Assembly (NCBI GenBank): GCA_963921195.1
Contig: OY992536.1
Span: 230,304,023 to 230,368,022 of the forward strand
DNA length: 64,000 bases
Origin: Pegoplata infirma
Taxonomy: Eukaryota > Arthropoda > Insecta > Diptera > Anthomyiidae
Reading direction: 5' to 3'
Shown: one piece after another, positions 44,897-56,190 of the stretch
How the letters are laid out: each line of letters starts with the position of its first letter
Position numbering within the stretch: the stretch's first letter is position 1
Translations under genes and position numbers: made by a program
The notes under the pieces: model-generated
The model's database searches: none
What the model was told of the DNA's origin: nothing
Seen by the model: the letters and a program-made list of their open reading frames with translations, nothing else

Positions 44897-46088
44897 GAAA
44901 GTGCTGAAACAATGATCCTATAAAATTGAAATATGGAATGTAGGATTTTTCGATGAAGAAGAAAACATTCTGGAAGAAATACTTTTTGGAAATTCCGTTT
45001 CTAACGGGGGTAAGAAAGTGTACTTTTGGTACCTTTTTTGTTCCTATAATAATCTTGAATAATATAAAATTAATCTTGAAGCTTGAATTATGGAATGTAG
45101 GGTACTTCGGTGAAAAAACATTCTGCTAAAGTATTTTTTAAAAAAATCTAGAGGTATAAAAAAGGGTTTTTTGATACTTTTTATATTTCATGAAGTAATG
45201 ATCCTAGGCACTGAAATTTTGAATGCTTTATTTTAGGAAATTCTGTTTCTAAGGGTCGCGACTGATTGTAAAGGGGATAAAGAAGTGTAAATTTGGTTAT
45301 TCTTATATTTCTTGAAATAATGGTTCAGAAACTTGATATTTTAAATATAGGATCAACTAGCACAAAAAAAAAGGTTTTTTGGAAAATTTAATTTTAAGGG
45401 AAGAGGTGGCAAATGGTTATTTTTACCTACATATCTAACTATCAAACTAAAAGCCCCAGAAATAACAGCCATATTTTAAAATTTAAAATTTTAGGATAAA
45501 AAGGGGTACCTGGTAAAAGTGGTGTAAAATGATACTTTTCATATCTATAAAATAACGACAATATAAATTTTTATTTTTTTAGCGCATATTATACGGAGAG
45601 GAATGAAACTTGCATGGAACAAAAGGAGATGGAATTGGAAATGAAATGGAGTAGAACGGGGATCGAAATGAAATAGAGCAGGGAACAATATGGAATGATT
45701 CTTTTTACTCAAATTTATCGTATTTAACTTTTTTTATTCCATATTTTTTCTCCCTATATGTTTTTTCACTCAAACTTATTTTTATTCCCATTTCTTTTTT
45801 CACTGAAATATTTATTCACTTTAAATCCAAAAACCTGATATAAGGGCTCGAAAATTGTCAATATCTTTTTTTCACCGGATCGCACATGATAACGTACCAG
45901 CGAAGTTATTCAAATTGTATTGTTTAAATTATTCATTGAAATATTATTTTATGAAAGACTTAAACGTCCACAAGTAAATAAAACAAAGACTACCTAGGGG
46001 AATTTTTTGAAATCATAGAGTAATCCTGATCCTTCTATTATTTGGTATTCAATACAACCGGTAACGAAGTACCGGGATGGTAAGCTAG

Positions 46089-47391
46089 TTTTTTATGAAA
46101 CTGTTCTCAACTTGGCATAAAGAGATGTCTTGGGGATGTCACGTGTGACTCTGACATGTCAGCGGGGCGTCACCAATGATGGTTTAAGAACTTTTCCAAC
46201 TGGGTAATGTATAAATAAATATGACATAATTTTTTTTTTACACATTTTAATTCGTGAGTATTTCGTGATTACGTCGTGAATGTAGTTAAATTTTGTTTCT
46301 ACTCACGTGACGGTGTGTGAGCCTGAGCACAACAAAATATTCGTGCGTGATTAAAAATTTTTTTTTTTGTGATCGTGATTGAAAAGTCGCTTACGATCCA
46401 TCCCTAAAATAAACCGTCATAAGTTATATTTCAATTATTATGAATAATCCCCTAAATATATCAATTAAAATCGAAAACAAATTTAAACGTTTTCTAATAT
46501 TTATGGCAAAATTTTAATTAATGATAAATACGATAACTTGATCTTTACTGAATATCATGTCAAATTTTTCTAGTTTAATTTCGTTTAATAATTTTATTTA
46601 GTGTGTCTAGGTTTACTTAACTCCCACTGTGAGTATTTTCTTCATCTTCCATAGATTTTCCATTCATACGGATGTGTTGGGAGTACAAATATCACAATGT
46701 TTGTCATGACAAAGACATCGACCGTCCAAGTCATCTCCTATAAAAAAATCATAATTTTTTTTTTTGTTTTTTTATTTACTCGCATATATGACAATGTTTT
46801 TAATGTTTTCTCTATTTATCCCTTATGTGTCTTTGGAACACATTCAGAAAAGTATATTATTAACCAGCCACAATGGCAATAAAGATAATAGCATAAATTC
46901 TTAAATATTAAACACATTTAACAATTTATTCATTTAGTTAAAAAAAAAAGGTCTCTCATAATTTCATTGCGTGGACACAAAACTCAAATTAAAGACAAAT
47001 AATAATTTAAATTTCATAGAATTTTTGTACATTAGTTGAATTTGCATATTTTTTATGCAAAACTACTTTTAATTACAACCTTTCTTTGAAGGGTAGTAGT
47101 TTTTTTTTGTTTAAATAATTGTTTGAATAAATTATAAATTGTTTTTTAAAGGACTTTGCATTTAACACTAAATTTACTTGGGAGCGATTTAGTTTAATAT
47201 CAACTATAAATTAATCGATATGTTCCGATTTTGATAAAATTTAGTGAGTTTGAGCGGCAGTAGCCTCATGTATTATTTTTTTTTTTTGAAAACTGTGGCA
47301 ACTGAATTTCAGCAAAAACGGTCATAATTTTATATGTGTAAAAGATATCAACAAAATTATTTTTACATATTAAGAAAAGACAAGTAAGAAT
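46089..47391. other. Unassigned sequence
   Basis: 46230-46400 has CTCACGTGACGGTGTGTGAG and GTGATCGTGATTG words resembling 22490-22600 inside the CCCAGCA MITE. The remainder is AT-rich and unassigned, without a coding-like frame. Confidence 0.45.
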
Positions 47392-47486
47392 GTTAAATTC
47401 GGCTGTGTCGATTCTTTTATACCAGTGGCGGATACAGCTTTTGGGTTTGCGGGGGGGGGGGGGGGGGGACTTTTACTTCAAATAAA
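47392..47486 (-). mobile_element. Mini-me 3' fragment M9, then a hAT-like end and an 18-bp G run
   Basis: TTAAATTCGGCTGTGTCGATT and TTTTATAC (47392-47422) are the inverted mini-me terminus. It is cut by CAGTGGCGGATACAGC, which resembles a hAT terminus but has no partner end nearby. An 18-base G run lies at 47451-47468. Confidence 0.55.
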
Positions 47487-47584
47487 AAAATTTAATTCGC
47501 CTTTGTCGGACGAGTAAACACAGAGGTTTTTTTGCAAAAAAAAAAGTGATGGGAAAGATATTAAATTTACAAATTTATTAGTTT

Positions 47585-48140
47585 TTGCCGAATATATAAG
47601 GGTATATACTATAAGTTTGTCATTCCGTTTGTAACTCATCCAAATATCGGTCTGAGACCCCATAAAGTGTGTATATTATTGATCAGTGATCGATTCTAAG
47701 ACATTCTAGCGATGTCCGTCTGTCCGTCTGTGGAAATGGTGATCACGGTCAAAGAATTAAACATATATGACTGAGACTTAGCACATTTACTTGTTGTTGT
47801 CCTAAGTTGTTTGTTATTGCATTTGAGCGAAATCGGTGCAGCGGTTCAGAAGTTATGAATGAAAATGTAAGCACACCTCAAAAATTTTAGTACATTCTAG
47901 ATAACCTAAAAAAAACAAAATGCTTTAAATTGACTGCTGGTTGGCATATGTGAAAAGAATTGGACACAGAGTGGTATTTTTACAAGTACAAACCTATTTA
48001 AAAAAAAATCGCGTAATTTTTTTTTTTACCAAAAATTTTTTTTCGCCATTTTTTTTCAAAAGAATTTTTTTTCGGAAAAATTTTTTTTTTAGATTGTGGA
48101 GGGTATCTATACATTCGGCAAGGCCGAATTTAACTTTTTT
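47585..48140 (+). mobile_element. Mini-me-like copy M10
   Basis: AAGGGTATATACTATAAG, TTTGTCATTCCGTTTGTAAC, GAGACCCCATAAAGTGTGT, ATTGATCAGTGATCGATTC, GTCCGTCTGTCCGTCTG, then a body unlike M1 (AGCGAAATCGGTGCAGCGG), and the 3' end TGGAGGGTATCTATACATTC and GGCAAGGCCGAATTTAAC. It gives the uninterrupted core that the hAT in M7 disrupted. The different body suggests a subfamily. Confidence 0.82.
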
Positions 48141-48229
48141 ACTTTTTTTTTTAATTTATTTTAAAAGAAAATTGTACATTTTCGTATACACAGAACAAGT
48201 CTCAGATTTCAACACATTTGACGAATAGA

Positions 48230-49770
48230 AAAGTCTAAATCTGTGAATTTTTCTATAAAAGAAATTCTTCCTACATAGAAAATATCAGATCATGTGACAT
48301 TTTTCGTGAAGAAATGATTTTTTATAGGAAAAATGTCTCAGAATCTAAAACTTCTTCCTTACGAAAAATGTCTCAGAATCTGAGACTTTTTCGTATAGAA
48401 AAATTTTCAGATTCTAAGAAATTTTTTCCACAAATAAGTCACAGATTCTGAGAAATTTTACTATTAAAATATATATTTTAAGGCATTTTTGAGATAATTT
48501 TCCAATAGAAAAGCTCTTAGATTATTAGATTTATTTCATACTGAACAAAATTTAGATTCTGAGACTTTTTGCTGTAGAAAAAGTCTCAGATTCTTAGACC
48601 CATTTCCTATCGAAAAAGTCTTAGATTTTAAGACCTTTTTTAAGAAAAAGTTTGAGATTCTTAGACCTTTTTCTTATAGAAAAAGTCTCAGATTCTTATA
48701 CCTTTTTTCTATAGAAAAATTCTTTTCCTTAGAAGAAGTCTAACATTCAGGCACTTTTTTCCCTAAAGAAAAAGTGACAGATACTGAGAAATTTTTCCTT
48801 TGGAAAAAAATCTTAGATTCTGAGAAATCTTTAATTTATAAAAAGTTTTAGATTGTGGAACCTTTTGCCTTCAGAAAAATTATTATATTCTGAAACCTAT
48901 TTCCATAGCAAAAGTCTCTGATTCTAAGAAACTTGTTTCTATAGAAAATTTCTGTGATTCTGTGAATCTTTCCTGAATAAAAGTCCCATATTCTGAGACG
49001 TTTTTCCTATAGAAAAAGTAATTGAGACCTTTTTTTATATAAAAAAATATTTAAGATTCTGGCACTTTTTTTCTAAAGAAAACGTCACAGATTTTGAGAC
49101 CAGTTTCTTATAGAAAAAGTCATTGATTCGGAGACTTGTTCCCTATAGAAAAAGTCTCAGATTCTGAGACATTTTGCCTATATAAAAAGGCTTAAATTCT
49201 AAGATTCTGAGATTTAAAGACCTTATTCTTATAGAAAAAATCTAACATTCTAAGACATTTTTCCCATAGAAAAGTCTCAGATTTTGCGACCTTTTTCCAA
49301 TTTAGTAAGGTTCAACTTCTGAGACTTTTTTCAACAATAAAAAGTATCAGACTTTGAGACCTTTATCCTTTTAAAAAAGACTCAGATTCTGGTATCTTTT
49401 TCCTTAAAATAGGTCTCAAATTCTTTTTTCTTTCCCATAAATAAGTCTCAGATTTTGAAATCTTTTTCCCATAGAAAAATTAACAAATTCTGAGACTTTT
49501 TTTTCTTTAGAAAAAGTCTTATTTTCTGAGACTTTTAGAATTTGGTAATCCTAATCCGAAAAAAAAAATCGAAAAAAATTTTTTGAGGATGTGAAAAATT
49601 TTAGAGTTTTTCTTTACCTTTTTCTATAGAAAAAATCTCAGATTCTGTGACATTTTTATTAAAGAATAATTGTCAGATTCTAAGACCTTTTTCCTATAGA
49701 ATAAGTCAAAATTCCGAGACATTTTTTCTATAGAAAAAGTCTCAGATTTATCACAAAGAAAAACTTTTCA
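48230..49770. repeat. Array C: ~35-bp double-palindrome tandem repeat
   Basis: The consensus pairs GTCTCAGATTCTGAGAC with TTTTTCCTATAGAAAAA. Roughly forty diverged units. It starts just after the M10 3' end. The architecture matches array A but the first dyad is different in sequence. Confidence 0.92.
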
Positions 49771-50079
49771 ATACGCAAACATTTTCTTTTACGGATTTTT
49801 GTAGAAGAATTTCCAAATAAAAAAAAATTTAAGTACTATTAACGCTTGAATCACATTTTTCATTTAATTTTAAGATTTGGGCCACTTCTTATAGCAAAAT
49901 TTAAGATTCTGAGACAATTTTTTTTAATTTCTTTTAATATAAATATCAAATTTTCATTTTTAAAAAATTTTAGATTTACGGGCATTCAGCACTTTTATTT
50001 TTCGAATAATTTCTCCAAACAAACGTTTTTAGATTCTAATATTAAATTAATACAATAATTTTGATCCCATGATCAAGTG

Positions 50080-51190
50080 GGCCATTCCAGAAAATTTAGC
50101 TCAAATTTTCGTCATTTTTGGAAATGGTGTCTCAGATTAATTTGAGCCTTGACACATAGATAGCCCTCATAAATATGACATATGTACCATATATCGTTTT
50201 TTTACATTTGGTGTATTTAACGAATTATGGCGGGTCAAAGATTGACTTTTTAAGCAAAAGTAAGAAAAATACATCACGTTTAAAGAGCTGTAACTTCTTA
50301 ACTAATGACCCGATTTTCACAAATTTAGGCTCATGTGAAAGCTGGGGTTCTTCTTTTAGAAAATATTTTTAAAATAACACAGTTTTTTTTTACAGAAATG
50401 ATGCAAAAATGCAAAAACATTTTTTCTTTTCGAATATTTAAAAAAACACATCTTCGATTTTTTTTAAAAAAATTCTAGTGAAAAATAACAATGTTTTGTA
50501 TAACATATTAAAAATTCAGAGTGGGATCTCCATGGGATCAAAAACTATTCTGTTTTAAGTACGAGGTTCTCATATATTTCCCTTAGAAAATTTAAATTTC
50601 TAATGTTTTGAATGTTTTTCAAAATTTTAATAGTATAATTTTCTTTGAAAATTTAAATTTTTATATTGAAGAAACATAAAATTTTAATTTTCTAAGGTAA
50701 AATTTAAGAACTTCGTACTAAAACCAGAATATTTTTTGATCCCATTGGGATCCCACTCTGAATTTTGGATATGTTGTACAAAACAGGATTGTTTATCACC
50801 AAACTTTTTTTTTAAAAAATCGAAGATGTGTTTTTTTAAATATTTGCAAAAAAAAATGTTTTTGAATTTTTTCAACACTTCTGAAAAATAACCGTATGCT
50901 TTTGAAAATATTTCCTAAAAGAAGAAGAATTAAGCTTTCATATGAGCCATTACATGTGATAATCGGATTACTAGTTAAAAAGCTAGAGCACGTTAAACGT
51001 CATGTATTTTTCTGACTTTTGCTAAAAAAGTCGAACTTTGACCCGCGATAATTTGAAAACTACAGCAAATTTTGAAAATCCAAAAATGCAACATATCTCA
51101 TATAAACGTGGATATCTATGAGCCAAATTCTCAGTGGTGTCCAAAGGCATGTTTCCGAACAGTGGGACGAAAATATTTGGAATTACCCAA
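50080..51190. mobile_element. Foldback element, ~450-bp diverged arms
   Basis: Arms pair across a centre near 50620: GCGGGTCAAAGATTGACTTTTT with AAAAAAGTCGAACTTTGACCCGC, and ATTCAGAGTGGGATCTCCATG with its inverse near 50745. The ends near GGGCCATTCCAGAAAAT and ATATTTGGAATTACCCAAG are diverged and no TSD was confirmed. Confidence 0.75.
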
Positions 51191-51214
51191 GTGTTTTTAT
51201 TTATTGTTTTCATT

Positions 51215-51362
51215 TAATTTTAAATCATTTTTAATTTCAATCTAACCGAGAACTGGTATCAATCGAATCGATGTAGCGAATTCAACCAACTATTTTGTTG
51301 GAAATCGAACCCACGACCCCTGTTTCATAGGCTAGCTCGCTACCAATAACCTACAGGGGCCC
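51215..51362 (-). mobile_element. tRNA-derived SINE, minus strand
   Basis: On the minus strand a B box GGGTTCGATTTC (51301-51312) lies about 30 bp after an A-box-like TAGGTTATTGG (51343-51353), with CTAGCCTATGAAACAGGGG between. Pol III box spacing fits a tRNA head. A short body and an AT-rich 3' end follow towards 51215. It differs in sequence from the SINE at 38731. Confidence 0.65.
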
Positions 51363-52056
51363 GATTCTTAGACATTTTGAAAAAAATTTCCAAAGTAGTT
51401 TTACATACGTTAGACTATCATCATTTTTAAGATCTTAAGATATTTCTCCTATTCCTATGTAGTAGACAAACATTTTTTAATGTAGTACAAAATCCCGAGA
51501 TCCGAAAAATTTTCATAGAAAAAAAATCTGAAAATTTGTAGGGGGAAAATTTAACAGGTTTTTTCTGTGAAAAAAATTTCTGTCAAACTTATTATGAAAT
51601 TTGGTATAAAAAACTGACTTACAATTAGAATATGTTTTTTTTTTGTGTAGAATACAGGATCTTAATTTTTTGTACCTGCTGATGCCTATGCCAACCATCT
51701 CCTCTCTCTTGTATCCTCCATTTTTGGGATACACTAGTACTTTGTGCCGTCTTATCATATATTTAAGCGAAATTTAAATTTTAAATATAAAACACCGGAA
51801 CATTATCATGATGTAATGTTTTTTACAACAGTAAAAAAATTAACAATCTTTTTTATAAACTTCCGGACCACTGGTTGTTTATATCTGCCTATTTAAGTCC
51901 TTAATAACACACTGGCTTACTTTCCTATTAGATTATACCTTTCAATTTTTTGTCTACATACAAACTTTTTCTATACATAGTCTGGTATCCTTTGTACATA
52001 CATACCAAAAACCCGTTACAATACAAATGTATATGTTAATCTGTGTGTGTATGTGT
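51363..52056. other. Unassigned sequence
   Basis: AT-rich, with a GT-rich microsatellite at about 52041-52060. No gene or element boundary recognised. Confidence 0.45.
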
Positions 52057-52064
52057 GTGTTTGA

Positions 52065-52802
52065 TAGCGTGTCCCGAAAATGAAAAATTTTAGGGCATAC
52101 CCTTAGAATGATGCTTAGTAAAGAGCTGATCACGGGAAAAATAATTAAAAAAATTTCGGAGGTCATCTTTAGGGCGCAACCAGCGCTTAAAGTTTGCATC
52201 CGTAGTGCATTTGGTCAAAAAAAAATATTTATTTTTATTTTTAAAATTGGTGCCAAAAGTTTCGTTAGGTAGAGTACATTCTGGAAAAAATATTTGTAAA
52301 GTTTTCATGGAGAAATTTTGGTCCAGCACAACGTTTTGAAATTTTGAAAAGGTGTATTTTATTAGGTAGTTTTTCAAGTTTTTGTAAAAACTGGGGTTTG
52401 TAAGAGTTCTTTTAAGATTTTGTACAAAACGAAGTTTATATTCAAGCCTTTGTATAAAAAGCTGTTTTTTACGAAAACTTAAAAAAATATGTAATAAATT
52501 ATGCATCTTCGAAGTTTCAAAACGTTCCGCTGGACCAAAATTACTCCATGAAAACTTTACAAATATTTTTTCCAGAATGTACTCTACGTAACGAAACTTT
52601 TGGCACCAATTTTAAAAATAAAAAAAAATATTTTTTTTTGATCAAATGAACCACGGATGAAAACTTTAAGCGCTGGTTGCGCCCTGAAGATGACCTCCAA
52701 ATTTTTTTTTATAATTTTTCCCGTAATCAGCTCTTTAGTAAGCATCGTTCTAGGGGTATGCCCTAAAGAAATTCCAAAATTTACTGATTTCGGGACATGC
52801 TA
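52065..52802. mobile_element. hAT-type foldback, TIR TAGCRTGTCCCGAAA, 8-bp TSD
   Basis: GTGTTTGA flanks both sides (52057-52064 and 52803-52810). Arms of about 300 bp pair across a short centre near 52450, including GGGCATACCC, GAGCTGATCACGGGAAAAAT and AGAGTACATTCTGGAAAAAAT. TAGCG fits the hAT YARNG start. Open frames across the arms are palindrome by-products. Confidence 0.88.
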
Positions 52803-52825
52803 GTGTTTGAGTTTATGTGCCTGTA

Positions 52826-53551
52826 CACTCAAAAAAAAAAACCTTGTAAAGTTACCAAAAAATCTCGTGATTTTACGATGCTATTCTCGTAAAATAGGAC
52901 GTAGGTAAAATTCTCGTAAAATTACGAGGATTTCCTCGTAATTTTGAATGCGCCAAAAATTGGTAAAATAACCAATTTTATTGGTAAAAATATTGTTTTA
53001 AAGCCGGGAAAAAATGGTAAACTTACAAGAAAAAATGGTAAATATGTTTAAAAAATTGGTAAATTTACAAACCAAAATGGTAAATTTACAAAAAAAAAAA
53101 TTGTTAAACAACATAAATCTTCGTAATAAAATCATATTTGTAAAATAACTGTTTTTTTTTTTTGTAAATTAATTAGAATCCTCGTAATAAATTTTTCAAA
53201 ATTTTGTCAACTTTTTTTAAAATATTTTTTAATAAAAAAAAAAATTGTCCGGGACATAAATCCTCGTATAAGATAATTTTTGTAAAATAACAGTTTTTTT
53301 TTGTAATTCAACAAGATTCCTCGTAATAAAAACTTTGTTGTAAAATTACAGTTTTTTTTTGTAAAATAACCTTTCAAAATGGTAGAATACAATTACGAAA
53401 ATAAACTTGTAAAATTACCAATAAAATTGTAGTTCTCGTTTGAGCAAAGTACAAGATTTTTTGTTAAAAAACAAGGAAAATTGTTAAATATTGGTAGAAC
53501 GGGATTACAAGGCATTTTACCAGGCGTTTTACCAGTTTATTTTTTTGAGTG
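52826..53551. mobile_element. TA-flanked MITE, CACTCAAAA ends, TTGTAAAAT-rich
   Basis: TA at 52824-52825 and 53552-53553 flanks CACTCAAAAAAAAAA and TTTTTTTGAGTG. The interior repeats CTCGTAAAAT, TTGGTAAA and ATTACAAG words. Only 23 bp separates it from the hAT foldback on its left. Confidence 0.83.
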
Positions 53552-54442
53552 TAGATGTAGTTAAACGTCTAAACATTTATAAAATTCTTATCAACCTGGC
53601 AAGTTCAAACACAATGTTCAAACTGTTGTAAATGCGAATCTTTGTAGTTGTTGTTGTTAATAAAAATGTGCTGATGTCAACCAAAAGTAAATGTAAATTT
53701 AATTCTAAGGTAACCCATTCAATTACTCATCCATTCACCCCAACCAACCACACCCTTTTTTTTCTTATACCATTCCTTTCATTTCTTTCAAATATTTTGT
53801 TGTAGCTTTTTCCTTAAACGAGTCATTTAATAATAAAAAGGTGTTGAAATTGTAGACTTTTATTAAATCAAATTTTATGGGTAGTACAACAAAAAAAAAA
53901 AAATCATTATGCATAAAATGATTCTGCTTTGTTTTTACTGTTTTTTGTCTTTGATATTCAACAAGTAAAATGTTAAAATATAAGAAATAAAATTATTTTC
54001 CAAATATGATTGCCAACACCAATTTCCTCACTCCCAAATGCAATCAAGTTGAAGCAATTATCAACTATACTACATTAAAAAAATCTCACGCCAACTTCAT
54101 CAAACCAACACCAATGCTCCCGACAGCTCCTCCCAAGTGCATTAACATAAATTTGCATAAATAATTCGTTGTTTAAGGAAAAAAAAACGAGCAACAAAAA
54201 AAAAACTGCAAAGTATTAGTGACACAAACAGCAAACCAGAAGCAAACGTGGAAGCATTTGGGGGAAACGAAATACGGAAAGAAATAATAAATATATATGG
54301 ACTTTAAAACAATGTTGGATACCTTTTCCAATTACCTTTTTCAGTAATAAGACCTTTTTATGACATTTCAATTCAAAAACTAATACCGAAATTATTTCGA
54401 TACCAATACCGACAGATACTTGTAGAGCGCTAATATTGATAA
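53552..54442. other. Unique-looking sequence
   Basis: Contains CCATTCACCCCAACCAACC and other balanced-composition stretches but no long frame or element ends. Probably intergenic or intronic. Confidence 0.45.
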
Positions 54443-54895
54443 CACCGTCTGACAGTCAATATTAAACATCCTGTTCATGATATACTTACGTCCCAAAGTT
54501 TAGATCAAATGGAGTTAAACTGCATTTACAGTTTTTCATTTCGTGATCCTGTTTACTTAAAAAGGACTTTAAAGTTTTAAAGGATACATTTTGTAAAATA
54601 TTTTTGAAATATTTGTTCTAGTCCTAGGACGACACTGGTGATGGCAAATGAAGAGGAGGATCTCCCCTAATTCTTATATTTTGCCATGTTAGGATAAAAG
54701 GATGTGAATAAAGTCATTTGAATACTTTATCAAAATATTTTGCTCAAAATTTTGAATGATATTAAAGGATCATTTTTGGAAGGACGTAACTTATCTCCTT
54801 CTTCCTGATATGTAAAAATAATAAAATAGGAAAATTAGGGGATGGCATCATAGGGCAAGTACAAATACTAGAAAAATATTTTATAACATTTAGTG
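54443..54895 (+). mobile_element. CACCGTCCGACA-family copy, right end missing
   Basis: The left end CACCGTCTGACA (flank TGATAA) is followed by CAGTTTTTCATTTCGTGATC, GGACTTTAAAGTTTTAAAGG and GGAGGATCTCCCCTAATTC as in the other copies. It is lost in A-runs near 54900. Confidence 0.8.
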
Positions 54896-54972
54896 TTCTA
54901 AAAAAAAAAAAAAAAAAAACGCACAAAAAAAAAAAATACACAAAAAAAAATTTCCAAAGGACGACTTTCATA

Positions 54973-55862
54973 TACTCAAAATAATACATTAGTAGATTTA
55001 CTATTTTTTTTTTGCTAATGCTGGTTAGCTAACTTTTAGCAAATTTTTAGTTGAGATTAGCATGTTAGTAAAAATATCTTGTAAACTTCATTTAGCGCAT
55101 TAGCAATTTTAAACAAAATTTTAACTATTTTTTTTTGCTAAATTTAAAATTGAGTTGACCAAATGTTTACAAGCTTTTTTGCTAATATTAGCAAAAATAA
55201 ATGGTAAATTTTTTTTTATTTTCAGAAAACTTAAAATGGCGCTATCTCGGAAACTAAGCCAGATAGAGCAAAATGGAGGCCATTTTTGGTTCTCGGGCCC
55301 TCATAGTATCGCCGGTCCTCTTCACATGTGTGGACCCTAATGGGTCCTAACTTTGGATCCAAAAAAGTTAGCATTCCCGAAAATTTTAAAATGCTCATAT
55401 CTCGGTAAATATTGCCGACACAACAAAAGTCCAAAAGCATTTTTGTAGCTCTCAACACGTAGAACAAGACCGCAAATAATCAAAAGCTCTCCGAGTAATA
55501 TTTTTGAAGTTATCGAGTTTTGTAATTCTCAAAACCTCAGTGGTCCCCTAAAATCACGTATCTCAAAAACTAAGCAAGGTAGAGCGAAACGGACACAAAT
55601 TTTGGATCAAAAACTATAACGATTTTTAAGGAACCCAACTAGGTATAGGCCCATCGTGGTCTGGACCTATGGGGTCCGAACCCAATGGGGTCCTCAAATG
55701 TGTATGAAATAAGTTGAAATAAAATAAATTTCAGTTAACTAATTTTTAGCAAAACGTTTTTGCTAACTTTACCAAAAAAATTGTGGGTTCAAAATCAGCA
55801 AAGTTTCTTGTAGGTTTACAAGCTTTTTTTTGCTAACTTTATAGTTTTTTTTTTTTTGAGTG
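54973..55862 (-). mobile_element. TA-flanked MITE (copy 2, inverted relative to 2759-3639)
   Basis: TACTCAAAATAATACATTAG to TTTTTGAGTG lies between TA at 54971-54972 and 55863-55864. It matches the 2759-3639 copy along its length in reverse, including GGATCCAAAAAAGTTAGCAT and TCTTCACATGTGTGGACCC. The two have similar lengths (890 and 881 bp). Confidence 0.9.
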
Positions 55863-56190
55863 TAGTATTTATGAACAAATTCATAAAATTTATTAAATTT
55901 TTCTTAATGATTATAACCTTTTTCATAGTATTTATGAATAAGTCATAATATGTGAAACCCGAGTAAAAATGTTTAGATATATTTTTATATATCACATCTT
56001 TTCCGAGATTTTATTATAGTAATATCAGTACTGATCCTTCACATTTTTATTTGATATTTAACATTTTTTCATAAATACTATGATAAAGTTCAAAAATTTA
56101 ATGGAAAAGTTCATAATTTGTATGTATTTGTTCATAAGTACTATGAATTTCGTTCATTGGCAAATATTTTTTTTCTGTGTAGTTTCAAAC
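55863..56190. mobile_element. CATAGTATTTATGAA-rich element remnant
   Basis: TTCATAGTATTTATGAA-type palindromic words recur, and the right end ATTTTTTTTCTGTGTA resembles other TA-flanked MITE ends. An internal CCCGAGTAAAAATG matches the TIR of 35790-38461. The left end was probably displaced by the adjacent MITE. Confidence 0.5.

Larger units (their letters stand above)
42542..46088 (+). mobile_element. Helitron 2 (non-autonomous), right member of the pair
   Basis: Begins TCTATATATATAAAAG immediately after the CTAG of Helitron 1. It ends with a near-identical 3' tail: GGGCTCGAAAATTGTC, CACATGATAACGTACCAGC, ACCGGTAACGAAGTACCGG, TAAGCTAG, then host T at 46089. It carries a longer GACT repeat, six ~147-bp repeats, a satellite of about 80 units and extra body sequence (44897-45600) also found in Helitron 3. 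No replicase ORF. Confidence 0.93.

Noticed and set aside
47422..47450. Complete hAT element starting CAGTGGCGGATACAG
   Set aside because: No inverted partner end or 8-bp duplication could be found nearby, so only a possible end is noted.
52090..52506. 138-codon minus-strand frame
   Set aside because: It spans one arm of the 52065-52802 palindrome, with an inverted counterpart on the other arm; no protein motif.
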